A stretch of 64,000 nucleotides of DNA, from NCBI RefSeq assembly GCF_003589595.1, contig NW_020653945.1:10949000-11012999 (forward strand). The letters are read 5' to 3'. The position numbers were made by a program, and so were the translations under genes. Source of the stretch: Hyposmocoma kahamanoa. Its lineage: Eukaryota > Arthropoda > Insecta > Lepidoptera > Cosmopterigidae. Positions 35,114 to 44,925 of the stretch are shown in pieces. How positions within the stretch are numbered: position 1 is the stretch's first letter; every line of letters begins with the position of its first letter. A model generated the notes under the pieces. It was not told the origin of the DNA. It searched no databases and worked only from the letters and a program-made list of their open reading frames with translations.

Positions 35114-35172
35114 GAGTGTGTGTGTGTGTGTGTGCGTGTGTGTGTGTGTGTGTGCGTGTGTGTGTGTGTGCG
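35114..35172 (+). repeat. GT microsatellite
   Basis: About 59 bp of (GT)n with single GC interruptions. It would translate as Val/Cys runs in the + frame that continues into exon 2, but it lies upstream of the splice acceptor and is not counted as coding. Confidence 0.9.
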
Positions 35173-35329
35173 TACTACACATACTTGTTAAGAAAAAAAG
35201 CAATAATAAACAATATAGAGACGTTGCTTGTTTTGATCTATAGTAAATTCATTTCAATATTTGAAAAACCTAAGAACTCAATGCTATTTTCATTTTTTAA
35301 AATAATTATAATGGTAATTATTTCCTTAG

Positions 35330-35766
35330 GATCGATGAAAAATACCGCTTGCTGGAAGTTGGGCGGCGTCTGCGTCGGCATCAAACTGTGTAAAGGTGAA
35401 CAATTCCTGACAGAGGTTCCCGGTTGCAAAAATAAATTAGAAGTCTGCTGCTTTGCGTGGAACAAGTATAGGCTACGCTTCAACGATATGCATAAAATTG
35501 GAATACCCAATTCATATTATCCTTGGAGCGACATCCCCGTTGTCGCATTCGGAGGAAAAGGTTTGGTGCCGATAGACTCCCCAAAGAAAACCGAAGGAAA
35601 CAAGAAGAAGAAGAAGCTTTATGACAATTGGAAAAATTATGTCCTTGTCATTGACAAACACGTCGCTGAAAACATAAAAAAAAAGGCAGAAACACAAATT
35701 TCCCGATCTCTACCTGAATCATCTGCTCCAAGTGCAGTGGCAGTGGTGTTGAAACAAACATTCTGA
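35330..35766 (+). CDS. Gene 1, exon 2: beta-defensin-like cysteine domain with a Lys-rich tail
   Basis: Joined to exon 1 in phase 1, the product is 240 residues. The junction codon (A+GA) gives Arg96 next to Arg95, so a dibasic site directly precedes SMKNTACW. Six cysteines at 103, 110, 116, 128, 135 and 136 give C-x6-C-x5-C-x11-C-x6-CC. GG-x-C precedes the second cysteine position and PGC contains the fourth. Vertebrate beta-defensins have C-x6-C-x4-C-x9-C-x6-CC, so loop sizes differ by one and two residues. The pattern is not the usual insect CS-alpha-beta defensin, which needs C-x3-C and C-x-C. A tail of about 100 residues with KKKKK follows. The stop is TGA 35764-35766. An alternative unspliced start at ATG 35281 (MLFSFFKIIIMVIISLGS) would give its own signal peptide. 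Function is not known; a secreted antimicrobial, inhibitor or signalling role is conjecture. Confidence 0.65.
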
Positions 35767-35930
35767 GACTGTGTAATAATCCCAGTCACTCTTTACACAT
35801 TGAATATTATGCAGAAGTATCGTGCATTCACAGCGTCCTCTGTTTATCGGAAAACACGAATGCATTTTCAATTCACGCTTAATTTACAAAAGCTATAACT
35901 TTCTTGTATCGTATTGTATAATACAAATTA

Positions 35931-35936
35931 ATTAAA
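35931..35936 (+). terminator. Possible polyadenylation signal of gene 1
   Basis: ATTAAA, the common variant of AATAAA, lies 165 bp after the gene 1 stop codon and 63 bp before the gene 2 start codon. It is a short motif in AT-rich DNA, so chance occurrence is possible. Confidence 0.3.
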
Positions 35937-35938
35937 CA

Positions 35939-35945
35939 TATAAAG
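35939..35945 (+). promoter_or_regulatory. Possible TATA box of gene 2
   Basis: TATAAAG at 35939 is followed by an arthropod initiator-like TCATTC at 35959-35964 and by the gene 2 ATG at 35999. The 22-base distance from TATA to the initiator A is shorter than the usual 30 or so. If correct, gene 2 has its own compact promoter immediately behind gene 1. Confidence 0.3.
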
Positions 35946-35998
35946 CGTACGCAGTATTTCATTCTTTCTTTTTTATTATAAGTTTTCGTAGTTAAAAA

Positions 35999-36167
35999 AT
36001 GTTAATAAGTTGTAGATCCTTGTGGGTCGGTTGCACCGTTATTGCATTTATAACTAATATCGTATTCTCACAAGGCCAGAACGAAAATGGAAAAGCACAA
36101 AGGGACGTTCTACCAAATAACTGGAAAGATGTCTTTGTAGCCGGATCAGCCGGAAAGCCAACATTAG
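35999..36167 (+). CDS. Gene 2, exon 1: signal peptide and short propeptide
   Basis: ATG at 35999 gives 56 codons plus one base. Residues 1-24 are a signal peptide (hydrophobic LWVGCTVIAFITNIVFS, likely cleaved before QGQNENG). A polar stretch of about 30 residues follows (NGKAQRDVLPNNWKDVFVAG). A donor TAG|GTCAGT at 36167/36168 leaves phase 1; read through, the frame stops at TAA after two more codons (Gly, Gln). The phase and the joined length (450 nt) fit the acceptor at 37927. The start lies only 232 bp after the stop of gene 1. The protein is not recognised; the tandem arrangement with gene 1 points to duplication. Confidence 0.7.
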
Positions 36168-36899
36168 GTCAGTAAAATCTTTATAAAATATCTTTGAAAC
36201 TACTTGCCTACCTGGTCCAAAAAAGTATATTGCAAACGTAATATTTTCTTGTAATAACAATAACAAAATAAGTTTTTTTACATAGCTAAATTTAGAACTA
36301 CATTCATATCAATATTTTATAAACTTATAAAATTACATTTCTAAGCTTATAAATTTCCTTACGATATTTATAATATTAGTTTATACCTTATAACCAACTT
36401 GACAGAGTAATAGACCAAAATGTTGAATATTTGACGTTGCTCTCCCTTGAGGGTCCGCGAAGCAATTTTTTACGTTTTTATTATTTTTTTTTATACTTTA
36501 TCCCGAATCATATCAGAAATATTAGATTTTTTAAATTGGTGCCACACAACCACACCGGTTACCTGGTCTCAGACAAAGAAATTCCTTGTGCTATGAGTGC
36601 CAAAATTACCCAGAACACCTACCTAGACCTGGATCAGTTTAGAAAAGTTTATTTCTTAAGTCGGTTCTGTGTTAACCGATCAACCACCGAGTTCATCAGA
36701 ATTTTTGTAGAATAGCTAAATTGCGTTTTCCCGGTTCCCCGTTGGTATTACAACAACAATTTCACTTTGCAAATGATTTAATTTCTTTTTATAAAGAACT
36801 GGATACGTAAATTTGTACATTTTCAGTTTAATATTAAAGTATTATCGAGTTCTTAGGTTTTCGCGATTGTTACATATTTCAAATGAAACTTAGATCTAA

Positions 36900-37271
36900 A
36901 AGTGGTTTTCCACCGGCGAGGCGAGACGAGACGAGGCGAGGCGAGAATTGAAATCTCGCTGATCTATTTCCACCAAAAATTGCCATAGTAATATTTACTA
37001 TATATAATAGTCATCGCGAGCACGCGTGAGCTCACGCGATATCTTACGAGATATCGTGAATCGTGTATCCGTTGCAGAGTTAATAAAGAGTCTATGTAGG
37101 CAGCAATACGGTTCAATGTTACATCAACAAATATTTCAAATCTCGTTTCGCCATCCTCAATCCCGACCATTTCCACTGAAGATTCGCTAGGAGAGAATTA
37201 ATATTTTGCCATACAAGTTTTAAAAATCGTCTGGTCTCGTCTCGTCTCGCCTCGCCAGTGGAAATACACCC
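36900..37271. mobile_element. MITE with GAGGCGAGACGAGACGA terminal repeats
   Basis: The left end AGTGGTTTTCCACCGGCGAG then GCGAGACGAGACGAGGC is mirrored at the right end by CTGGTCTCGTCTCGTCTCGC then CTCGCCAGTGGAAATACACC. The 370-bp element is non-coding. It lies in the gene 2 intron and touches the next MITE with no spacer. Confidence 0.8.
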
Positions 37272-37481
37272 TAAGAGCGGTTACACATTTTAGCAGCGCT
37301 AATCGTGTACCTTTTATACTCGAGCTATAATATATTGAACAATATTCTTTTGAATCAACATATATTATGCATCGATGCAACCACCTATAAATCGCAAGTG
37401 TCGCGATGCAATAACGCGTTTTACAAACGTGATTTGTATTGCTTCTAATAGTCCTAATAGCCGCAGTATGTAACCTTTCTA
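37271..37481. mobile_element. CpG-rich palindromic MITE, family M1, copy 2
   Basis: Left end CTAAGAGCGGTTACACATTT, right end AGCCGCAGTATGTAACCTTT, which are inverted copies of each other. The interior has CGCGATGCAATAACGCG-type words. It is shorter and more decayed than the copy at 40744. Confidence 0.75.
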
Positions 37482-37926
37482 AATCGGGCCTTTTGTTTTC
37501 AAATAAACCAACGTTTCCTTTACGAGTCCTTTCCTGCTCCCATAGTCACGGCTGACTGAGATGGTAAAGTCATTAATTAACCAGTTATGTACAACATTAA
37601 TAGATACAACCCTATTTTTCAGATACAATTACAAAAATTATTTATTTAAATACCTTTTTTTAAGTTTCCAAATTTCATTCAATTTACTATACGTACCTAC
37701 GTTTTGCAAAATATTTTATTTTAGCAATATGATTATTTACTAAATTAACTTTATTAATTAGATGTGAGCCCAAAACGTTGGTTTTATTTAAAAAAAAAAG
37801 CGAAATAAATCCGAAAATATAGTTTCAGTTTTGTATTAGCACCGAATCTTTGCTTTTATATTAATTTTGTAAGATTATCTCTTTGCTTAAAAAAGGCAGG
37901 CTATACACTTCTTTTTAAATTGTCAG

Positions 37927-38207
37927 GAACTACTGGTGCGACATGCTGGGCGCGTGGTGGAATTTGCGTGGATATTAGAGAATGTCCGTGGCTCGTATTT
38001 GATGGAAATGTGCCAGGATGCATGAAAGACTTCAAGGTCTGTTGCAAGTCGAGGCTACAGACCCCGAGTGTCGGTCACAGGCGCAAAAACAAGATCAACA
38101 AAATCCCAATTTTCTCAAATTTAGAAGAACTTGACCAAGAAGTGCTGTTCACAATGGACCGAAATAATTTTAAATACCTAGGCATGGAAGCCTTAACGGA
38201 TAATTAA
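37927..38207 (+). CDS. Gene 2, exon 2: beta-defensin-like cysteine domain
   Basis: The spliced product is 149 residues. The junction restores Gly57, then TTGATCWARGGICVDIRECP. Cysteines at 63, 70, 76, 88, 95 and 96 have exactly the spacing of gene 1 (C-x6-C-x5-C-x11-C-x6-CC), with the same GG-x-C and PGC elements. Outside the cysteine domain the two proteins have little in common: here a tail of about 50 residues with basic HRRKNKINK and then an acidic NLEELDQEVLF stretch. The stop is TAA 38205-38207. The same cysteine spacing, intron phase and distance from acceptor to first cysteine show that genes 1 and 2 share this exon by descent. The family name is unknown to me. The protein is likely exported through the secretory pathway. 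Confidence 0.75.
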
Positions 38208-38322
38208 AATTGTCTAAAAATATTTGTATTTTGGGTTGTGTGTGTATTTGTGTGTCGTTGAATCTCCAAATGGCTTGCACATATTAGAGTATCGATGGCG
38301 GTTTGATATTCGACTTTGCATA

Positions 38323-38548
38323 GTTTTTTTTTATGATACAATGTGTCGGGACGAACATGACCATGATCATGAACATAAACGAGCGCCTGGTGGTAAACGA
38401 CACACCTGTCCGTAACATTTGCAGTGCAGATCAGAGATTAAATCGCAAAGGTCTCAGGAGCACTGCCACGTGCTCTGAATTTCACCTGCAACTTTACCAT
38501 TCAAAACCGGCACGCAGTAATGCTGACATACTGCTGGACGGCAGAACT
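38323..38548 (-). repeat. R1 dispersed repeat, inverted copy
   Basis: From TTTTTTTTATGATACAATGT through the AGATTAAATCGCAAAGGTCTC block to the GCTGGACGGCAGAA end. It carries an insertion-like duplication (CATGACCATGATCATGAACA) in its 3' part. At the outer end the sequence forms a small palindrome, TGGACGGCAG-AA-CTGCCGTCCA. Confidence 0.8.
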
Positions 38549-38669
38549 GCCGTCCACTAATTAGTTTTAAATAGCAAAGAAGAAATCTCAAAATCCTCTT
38601 TTAAAAACAAGTTACAAGTAGTTAATGTGTTTGACTTGTCGGAACTTACCCTAACGAAGCATAGCTGAA

Positions 38670-40620
38670 ATATCATCTCTTCATTCAGCCATACGACGCC
38701 CACTGCTGGGCATAGGCCTCCCCCAACGATCTCTTCGACGTTCGGGCCTGCGCTGCCCGCATCCATCGGCTTCCCGCGACCTTTACCAGATCGTCGGTCC
38801 ACCTGGTGGGGGCCTACCCACTGAGCGTCGTCCGGTGCGCGGTCGCCATTGGAGAACCTTTCCGCGCCAACGGCCTTCGGTTCTCCTAGCTATGTGCCCC
38901 GTCCACTGCCACTTCAGCTGAGCAATTCTTCGAGCTATGTCGGTTACCCTAACTAAGGTAGTAGTAAGGAGAACTCTCCTACGGATTTCCTCATTTCTGA
39001 TTCTATCACGTAGGGAAATACCAAGCATCACTCTTTCCATTGTATAAAACCCGCTCTCTGTAATTTAGAACATGGTAACGCTTTCATATTATGTAGAATA
39101 CAGTGCGAAATCCGGTTGGTGAGTGCCTAGAGATCCGTAACACAGGTCAAATCCTAGTATGGACTCCAGTCTCTTACAAAGATGTATTAATAATAAGTCC
39201 ATAATGTTAATTACTTATTTATAGGATAACTTAGTAGGAGAGAAATAAAGATTATTATAATTATTATTGTCCGCTAAGTGACCTTAAGCTTTCTTATGAG
39301 GTCCATAGTGAGGGACTACGTTTCTGATCCATATGTGATCACTGGCAACATACACTGGTCAAAGACTTTTGTCTTGAGACATTGCAGTAATTTGGACGCG
39401 AAGATTTTTTGTAGTTTCCCGAACGCTGCCCATCCGAGCTGGATTCGACGAGAGATCTCTTCCTCAAAGTTGGACTTACCTAACTGGACTGTCTGTCCCA
39501 GGTAAACGTAATGTGTAGTACTCCCAATTTCAACTGGAGCGGGTACAACATGTGCATTCGACATGATCTTCGTCTTGTCCATGTTCATCTTAAGACCCAC
39601 TCTTTGGGAAACACTACTGAGATCTTCGAGCATTGTGTTCAGGTCTCCCAAGGTCTCAGTCATAAGAACTATATCATCGACAAATCAAAGGTGTACTAGA
39701 TACTCGTCGTTGATGTTGATATCAAATCCTTTCCAGTCCAGAAGCTTGAAAATATCCTTCAACGCAGCATCTCCCTGTCTCACGCCTCGTTGCAGTTTGA
39801 TAGGATTAGAGCCTGATCCTGTAATCGGACTGACATAGTGGCGTCTTTGTATAAGTACCTTAACACCTCGATATACCTATAATCTGCTTTGGCACCTTTG
39901 GAGAGACTGTAGCACTGCCCAAGTCTCGATCGAATCAAAAGCCTTCTCATAGTCCACAAACGCTAAACAAAGTGGCCGGTTATACTCCTTAGTCTCCTGC
40001 CGCAGCGTATGGACGTGGTCTATGGTACTAAAACCCTTATGGAAACCGGCTTGTTCGGGAGGTTGGACGTTGTCAAACCTGCGAGGGAGACGATTCGTAA
40101 TAATTCTCGAAAACAACTTTTAGATATGGCTTAGAAGCGAGATTGGCCGATAGTTCTTCAAGAGTGTTTTATCACCCTTTCTGAAGAACAGGACGACCTC
40201 GCTTCTGCCCCATGCTTTCGGCGTTTGACCTTCGACGATGACAGAATTGAAAAGCTTCTGGAGGACTTTAAGTATCGGCTTGCCGCCCGCTCTCAGAAGT
40301 TCTGTAGTGATTTCATCATCGCCCGCCGCTTTGTTGTTCTTGAGTTGTTTGAGAGACACACTAATCTCATACAGGCTGACGTCCGTGATATCTTCGGTAT
40401 AATGTCGGGTAAACTTGGCTCTGGGGTCTTTGTCCTCGCTTTCAACAGGTGCTTTCGTGGAGTATAGCTGTCGGTAGAAACTCTCTATCTCCATCAGGAT
40501 TTCAGGCTTAGATGAAATGATACTACCGTCATCAGTTTTTAGCTTAGTCAGTTGGCTTTGCCCAATAGACAGATCTCGCCAACACCTTGGAGCCTTTGTT
40601 TTTACAATTCAAAAATGAGT
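38670..40620 (-). pseudogene. RTE-type non-LTR retrotransposon, reverse transcriptase remnant
   Basis: On the - strand, in order: LKQLKNNKAAGDDEITTELL (RT entry region), KNYRPISLLSHI, GFSTIDHVHTLRQ, LAFVDYEKAFDSIE (first catalytic Asp region), LQRGVRQGD, a damaged F-V-D-D catalytic box near 39680 directly after a stop, GLKMNMDKTKIMSNAHV, YLGQTVQLGKSNFE, RRIQLGWAAFGKL, CMLPVITYGSET, and MERVMLGISLRDRIRNEEIR with IAQLKWQWTGHIARRTEGRW. The order and the last motifs fit the RTE-like elements common in Lepidoptera. Several stops and frame changes, a gap between about 39060 and 39300 and the loss of the endonuclease part make it inactive. Confidence 0.85.
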
Positions 40621-40743
40621 TATGGTTTTTTATGATCTCAAAAAATCATTTTGTCACTTAGCTGCGTTTTAGTTAGCGGACGGCAGAGAAATGGGCAAGG
40701 TTTACTTATCTGGACGACCTCTAGTGCGTAGCTTTACTGCTCC

Positions 40744-41005
40744 TGAGAGTGGTTTACACACGGCGACTTTTGGCAGCGATACAAACGCTCGTTCGTAAAA
40801 CGCGCGATTGCATCGCTTCACTTGCGATTTAATTGCTTATAAATCCCAAGTGTAGCGATGTAATCGCGCGTTTGTATCGATGCAGTCGCGCGCTAGCATC
40901 GCATTTCCATCGCTGCTTAAAATCGCGCGCCTGTGTAAAGGTAGACGATTAGCGACTGCATCGCGTTTGCATTGCTGCTAGAAGTCGCAGTGTGTAACCT
41001 CTCTT
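40744..41005. mobile_element. CpG-rich palindromic MITE, family M1, complete copy
   Basis: Left end GAGAGTGGTTTACACACGGC then GACTTTTGGCAGCGAT; right end GCTGCTAGAAGTCGCAGTGT then GTAACCTCTC. The ends are inverted copies. The interior repeats GCGATGCAATCGCGC-like words in both directions, so the whole 262 bp is largely self-complementary. Confidence 0.85.
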
Positions 41006-41392
41006 ATATATAAACGTAAACTTTGCATATAAATATGCTAGTAAACTAATGCCATAAATACATTTTGTAGGTATTAATGGGAAGGCTTAAGCATGCCAAA
41101 CTATCCCTGGTTGTCAAGCTTGTAGTAGAAATCTTTATACAAAGATGTAATTTTGAATGCGTGCCAAATTTGTTAACTCTGATCTAATCTACAGAACGTT
41201 GACTGCGGTTGCACTATCTACAACAGATGAATAAATTTCAACCTATGTGTTCGGTTAATCTAAGAAGTTTAAAACAGATGCCCTTCGATGCTACTACTTC
41301 GATAGGTATCTAGCAACAGGAATGATTTGAGTAAGGTATTGAGATAGCTCTGAAGACAACAAAAAACTAATACAATGTTGTAATTTTGATTG
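41006..41392. other. Sequence without recognisable gene
   Basis: Nothing supported. Confidence 0.4.
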
Positions 41393-41852
41393 TAATGAAT
41401 ATTATGTTTTACTACCATGATATTCATTTATTTTTTGGAAATTATTAACAAAAAGATCGAATGCCAAGGAAAATTCCTTCCATCTGACAGGATTTGAACC
41501 TGCGTCTGTGCCATACCAGATCCGGTTGGTGGTAATGGATTAAAGTAACAAACTAATGGACTAATTTCCCAAAAAGAAATCATAGTAGTAAAACATCATA
41601 ATATTCATTATAATCGATATTACAATTTATAAAGCGACATCTCTTGTCATACTCTTGTAGCTGTAAAAGTACCTGTTCGCATGAAGAAAACTTTCATAGA
41701 TTTGTCACAGATGGCGCTACGGCAAAAATCTATTTAAACCAAAACACTGTTCTAGACGCAGGTCTCCTGTCAGATCGGAGAACTTTTTTCTTTGCATTCA
41801 ATCAACTATGTGTGGATTAATAATAATTATAACAAACTAATACAGTATAATA
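41393..41852. repeat. S2 SINE remnants in opposed orientations
   Basis: 41393-41512 is an inverted S2 3' part with a B-box complement (AGGATTTGAACCTGCGTC). 41562-41612 is an S2 3' edge in the opposite orientation. 41686-41852 is a + strand S2 with TAGATTTGTCACAGATGGCGC and a damaged tRNA-like centre. The three pieces form a third inverted S2 arrangement in this window. Confidence 0.6.
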
Positions 41853-43050
41853 TTAAAACAAAATATGTTCCCTATGTATGCCCCGCTATTTCTATTTATC
41901 ATTGTTGCTATTCTCACTTATTATTGCACACAAAATTTCAATATTAATACTAGGTAAAAGACTCATCTATGTTTGTCGATAAATTCAATTTAAATTACGT
42001 TCTACCAGTATGCCATCACGCTTACATATGCAAATCAATTTGAAAATCTCAATGTACAAGTTCTTTCGTAACAAAGAGACGTCCTTTAGTCTATAAAGAG
42101 CAAATGACGCGTTGTGGAACAAATCAAACCCATTTATAATAGGAGAAATCGAAATAAAAGTTAATATTCAGCTGGTCCTATTTACACAGGAACTTCCGAC
42201 GGTAATGTTTCCGTTCATGAATAATACGCACAGAACGTCGTTCCATTTCAGATGTTTTGATGTCAGTAATTTTTTCTCTCTTCACAAATAATATAAGCCG
42301 AGTTAGGACTATGCTATACGTTTCTATACGACAACATATTAAAAGCCCCGTCGTTTGGTACGACCCGTTACGAATGTCATCTCATATAAAATTTGCTTTT
42401 AGTGTGGCGCGACGCTGTGACGTGTTGACAACGATTGCATAAGTTGATTTTCCATAATAATATTACGTGGGTTCTGGAAATTTTCATTGCTAACACAAAA
42501 TCTAATCTAAATCCGTACTTTTTGTTGTTTACAATTCATCCGATACATTTTTGAACATAGTATATAAGCGACGATTCCCAACCATAGTTTTTACATAATT
42601 GCCCATATTTACATAAGCTTTTCATTCCGATGTCGAACCAGTACAATGGATAAGCGGCCTAATACGAAAAAACTATAGGGAAATTTCGGGAGTTCAACTG
42701 GTATTACACAACACTTTTATCCAATACAACTGAGCTGACCTATTTCCACGAGTATTTCAATATTTCATGCCCACCAACTGTTGACGATAGGCAACTACCG
42801 TACCGAACGAACGTCAGATTTCAACGTAAAAGTACGTATCTCTTCTATGCGTACAGGCCAATACAAACATTCTTATTAGTGTTTTTGTTATTGAATCGTA
42901 ACGGCTAACTTTATCAAAATAAGACTTAACGTGTACACAAACAAAAGGCCAGGTCAAGAGCCCCCTTAACGCGTATGAAAATATATGGCTGTGGTCTTTG
43001 CCTACCACGATGGGAAAAGGACGTAAAGTATATAATATATGTATGTATGT
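41853..43050. other. Sequence without recognisable gene
   Basis: Open frames at 42257-42442 (+) and 42814-43227 (-) have no recognisable motif; the second runs into an R1 copy. Confidence 0.4.
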
Positions 43051-43258
43051 GAACGTCTCAGGGTGATGGTCGCAGTAGCAGAGCCGCCCCCTGTTTGTTA
43101 GTGCGTTTATGTATACAGATTTACTAGCAGTAGAGTTCCTTGTGAAAAAGTTCGTCTGCCGCCAAGCAGTATTGTGAGCATTATTGCGTTCTGGTTTTAA
43201 AAGGTGAGGGTGCTGGTGAAATTGCACATGTACTTATGACTCAGAGTGACGGGCACAG
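43051..43258 (+). repeat. R1 dispersed repeat, rearranged
   Basis: A fragment of the centre (GTCTCAGGGTGATGGTCGCA, 43058-43080) precedes the normal 5' start (TAGCAGTAGAGTTCCTTGTG, 43134). The order is therefore permuted, either from two truncated insertions or from a local rearrangement. It continues to TGACTCAGAGTGACGGGC. Confidence 0.7.
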
Positions 43259-44777
43259 ATATATATCTAGACATATACTTCGCATGCCCAAAGTAAGTGA
43301 AATTCACTTACTTGCGGCTGCTACACTTCAGAACGCGCTCGACCGTTATCGTAAATAAACACCAGTCGAAAATGCGAAACAATGCATAATTGTGCCATTA
43401 TAAACTACAAAAGCACCATAACTGAGGGCAAACGGGTAAACAGGGACGTTTCCTTCTACGGCAAGTGATTTCTTGATCAGAAGATGCATAATTTATTTTA
43501 AAAACAATTATTTTGGTTTTGTATGAGTTTCGAGAAAAAAAATATGCAACCGAGTGTATGCCTCATGTTTGTAATGCATTGCGGCTTCTACTTGGTGCGA
43601 TATATTTATGATCCTTTGTTAATACGCCATGAATATTGAACGAACGCACTTTTGTATAATGCATTTAGTTTCGTGGTACGGCTTGTACATTTTTTTGGCC
43701 AAATTTAACATTTAGTGATGTATACGTTAGGCAACACTATTCTCGATTCTGATCGATTTTGAAAACAAAGGGACGAAAATTATTATGACCTTAGCAATAT
43801 TATAAAAATATTCTATAACTTTTGTTCTGTCGTTTAGTAACGTTTCGTATTTTTTTTCACTTTTGCAGTATCCATTATCAGTAGTATCTGTAATTTCGAT
43901 AATTATTGCAGCACGTCGCCTCGAATGTCCGAATATAGTGAGCAAATAATTACATACATACATTGCCGGATATGTAGTACGAGTAATACAAAAAAATATA
44001 TAACGCAAAGAATTAACAGTGCGCAGTCTTTACAAAAACCTGGAGTTGGTCATGGTTGGACGAAGGTGGTCTAGTTTATCCTACCTAAGATGCTATCCAA
44101 ATATGCAGAGTAGCAGAGTTAGAAATCCGAAAAATAATAAACAAATCACAAAAATTTCGCACGAGGCCCTCATTCAGTAAACCTCTTCTGATTAACAAGA
44201 TTTTACCATATTTTGTCAGCAGTAACATTTTCATTTGTCTTCCCATTCATCAATTTGATCAATTAATTAAAAATTTTTAAATTTTTAATTAATTAAAATT
44301 AATTAACGTAGTCGCAAGTTCATATATTGACGTACGTTTTCATTATTTAAGTTAGTCGACAAGATCTTCTATTACTAAAAGATGTTATATAATAAGCTCA
44401 TTTTACTAGAAGGACAATAATTTTAATATTTGAAGTAGATTAAAAATTAGTCTTAATTTTTTTAAGTAATCTACATTTTTTAGAAACAAGTAAAATGAAG
44501 GTCTAAACTATCTTATTCTAGTATTTTTCTACTATATTAATATTACGACTAAGTACGTGTAATCAACAAATACTTCAACAAAAATTATTCTATTTAGAAT
44601 TGATTAATTGAATGGAATACGCGTCTTTACGCGTATTCCGTTCAATCAATCGATTTAGAGCTAGCAGAAGGAGGTTTCCATCACTAAATAGTTCTTGTGA
44701 CATAATAGTGGGTACAAAAAATGTGGCACGCTTGGTTTTCACACGAATTGCTGTACTTGCGGCGTCTATCTAGATAT
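43259..44777. other. AT-rich sequence with two inverted repeats
   Basis: Around 44257-44306 an AT-only palindrome built of TTAATTAATT words occurs. At about 44600-44655 there is a hairpin with GAATACGCGT / ACGCGTATTC, loop CTTT, whose outer arms also pair imperfectly. No gene supported. Confidence 0.6.
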
Positions 44778-44925
44778 ATGTCAGTGGTGACGGGCGTAAT
44801 GGCAGTGCCCCTCACTCAGATCTTTGCAATTTAAAGCTTCGAGTGGCACTACAACTGCTATGACCAGGCGTAAGAATCATCAAGCGCACGATTATTTGTC
44901 CCGTCATTTGGCATCATAAAAAAAA
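44778..44925 (+). repeat. R1 dispersed repeat, 5'-truncated
   Basis: Begins at GTCAGTGGTGACGGGCG and ends TTGGCATCATAAAAAAAAC. It contains the TCTTTGCAATTTAAAGCTTC block. Confidence 0.8.

Larger units (their letters stand above)
33124..35329 (+). other. Proposed intron of gene 1
   Basis: Begins GTAAAT and ends TTATTTCCTTAG. It contains a GC-richer patch at 33360-33540 (open on the - strand but not recognised), an R1 3' fragment, a hairpin at 34778 and a GT microsatellite near the 3' end. If the two exons belong to separate genes, this would be intergenic. Confidence 0.45.
36168..37926 (+). other. Proposed intron of gene 2
   Basis: Begins GTCAGT and ends TTCTTTTTAAATTGTCAG, a good polypyrimidine tract and acceptor. 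It contains two adjoining MITEs (36900-37271 and 37271-37481). Remaining parts are AT-rich with only short frames. Confidence 0.6.

Noticed and set aside
35116..35280. N-terminal Val/Cys run in frame with the gene 1 cysteine domain
   Set aside because: It is translation of a GT microsatellite upstream of the splice acceptor, not protein-coding sequence.
43727..44008. Open - strand frame of 93 codons
   Set aside because: No recognisable motif, no splice context, AT-rich; treated as chance.
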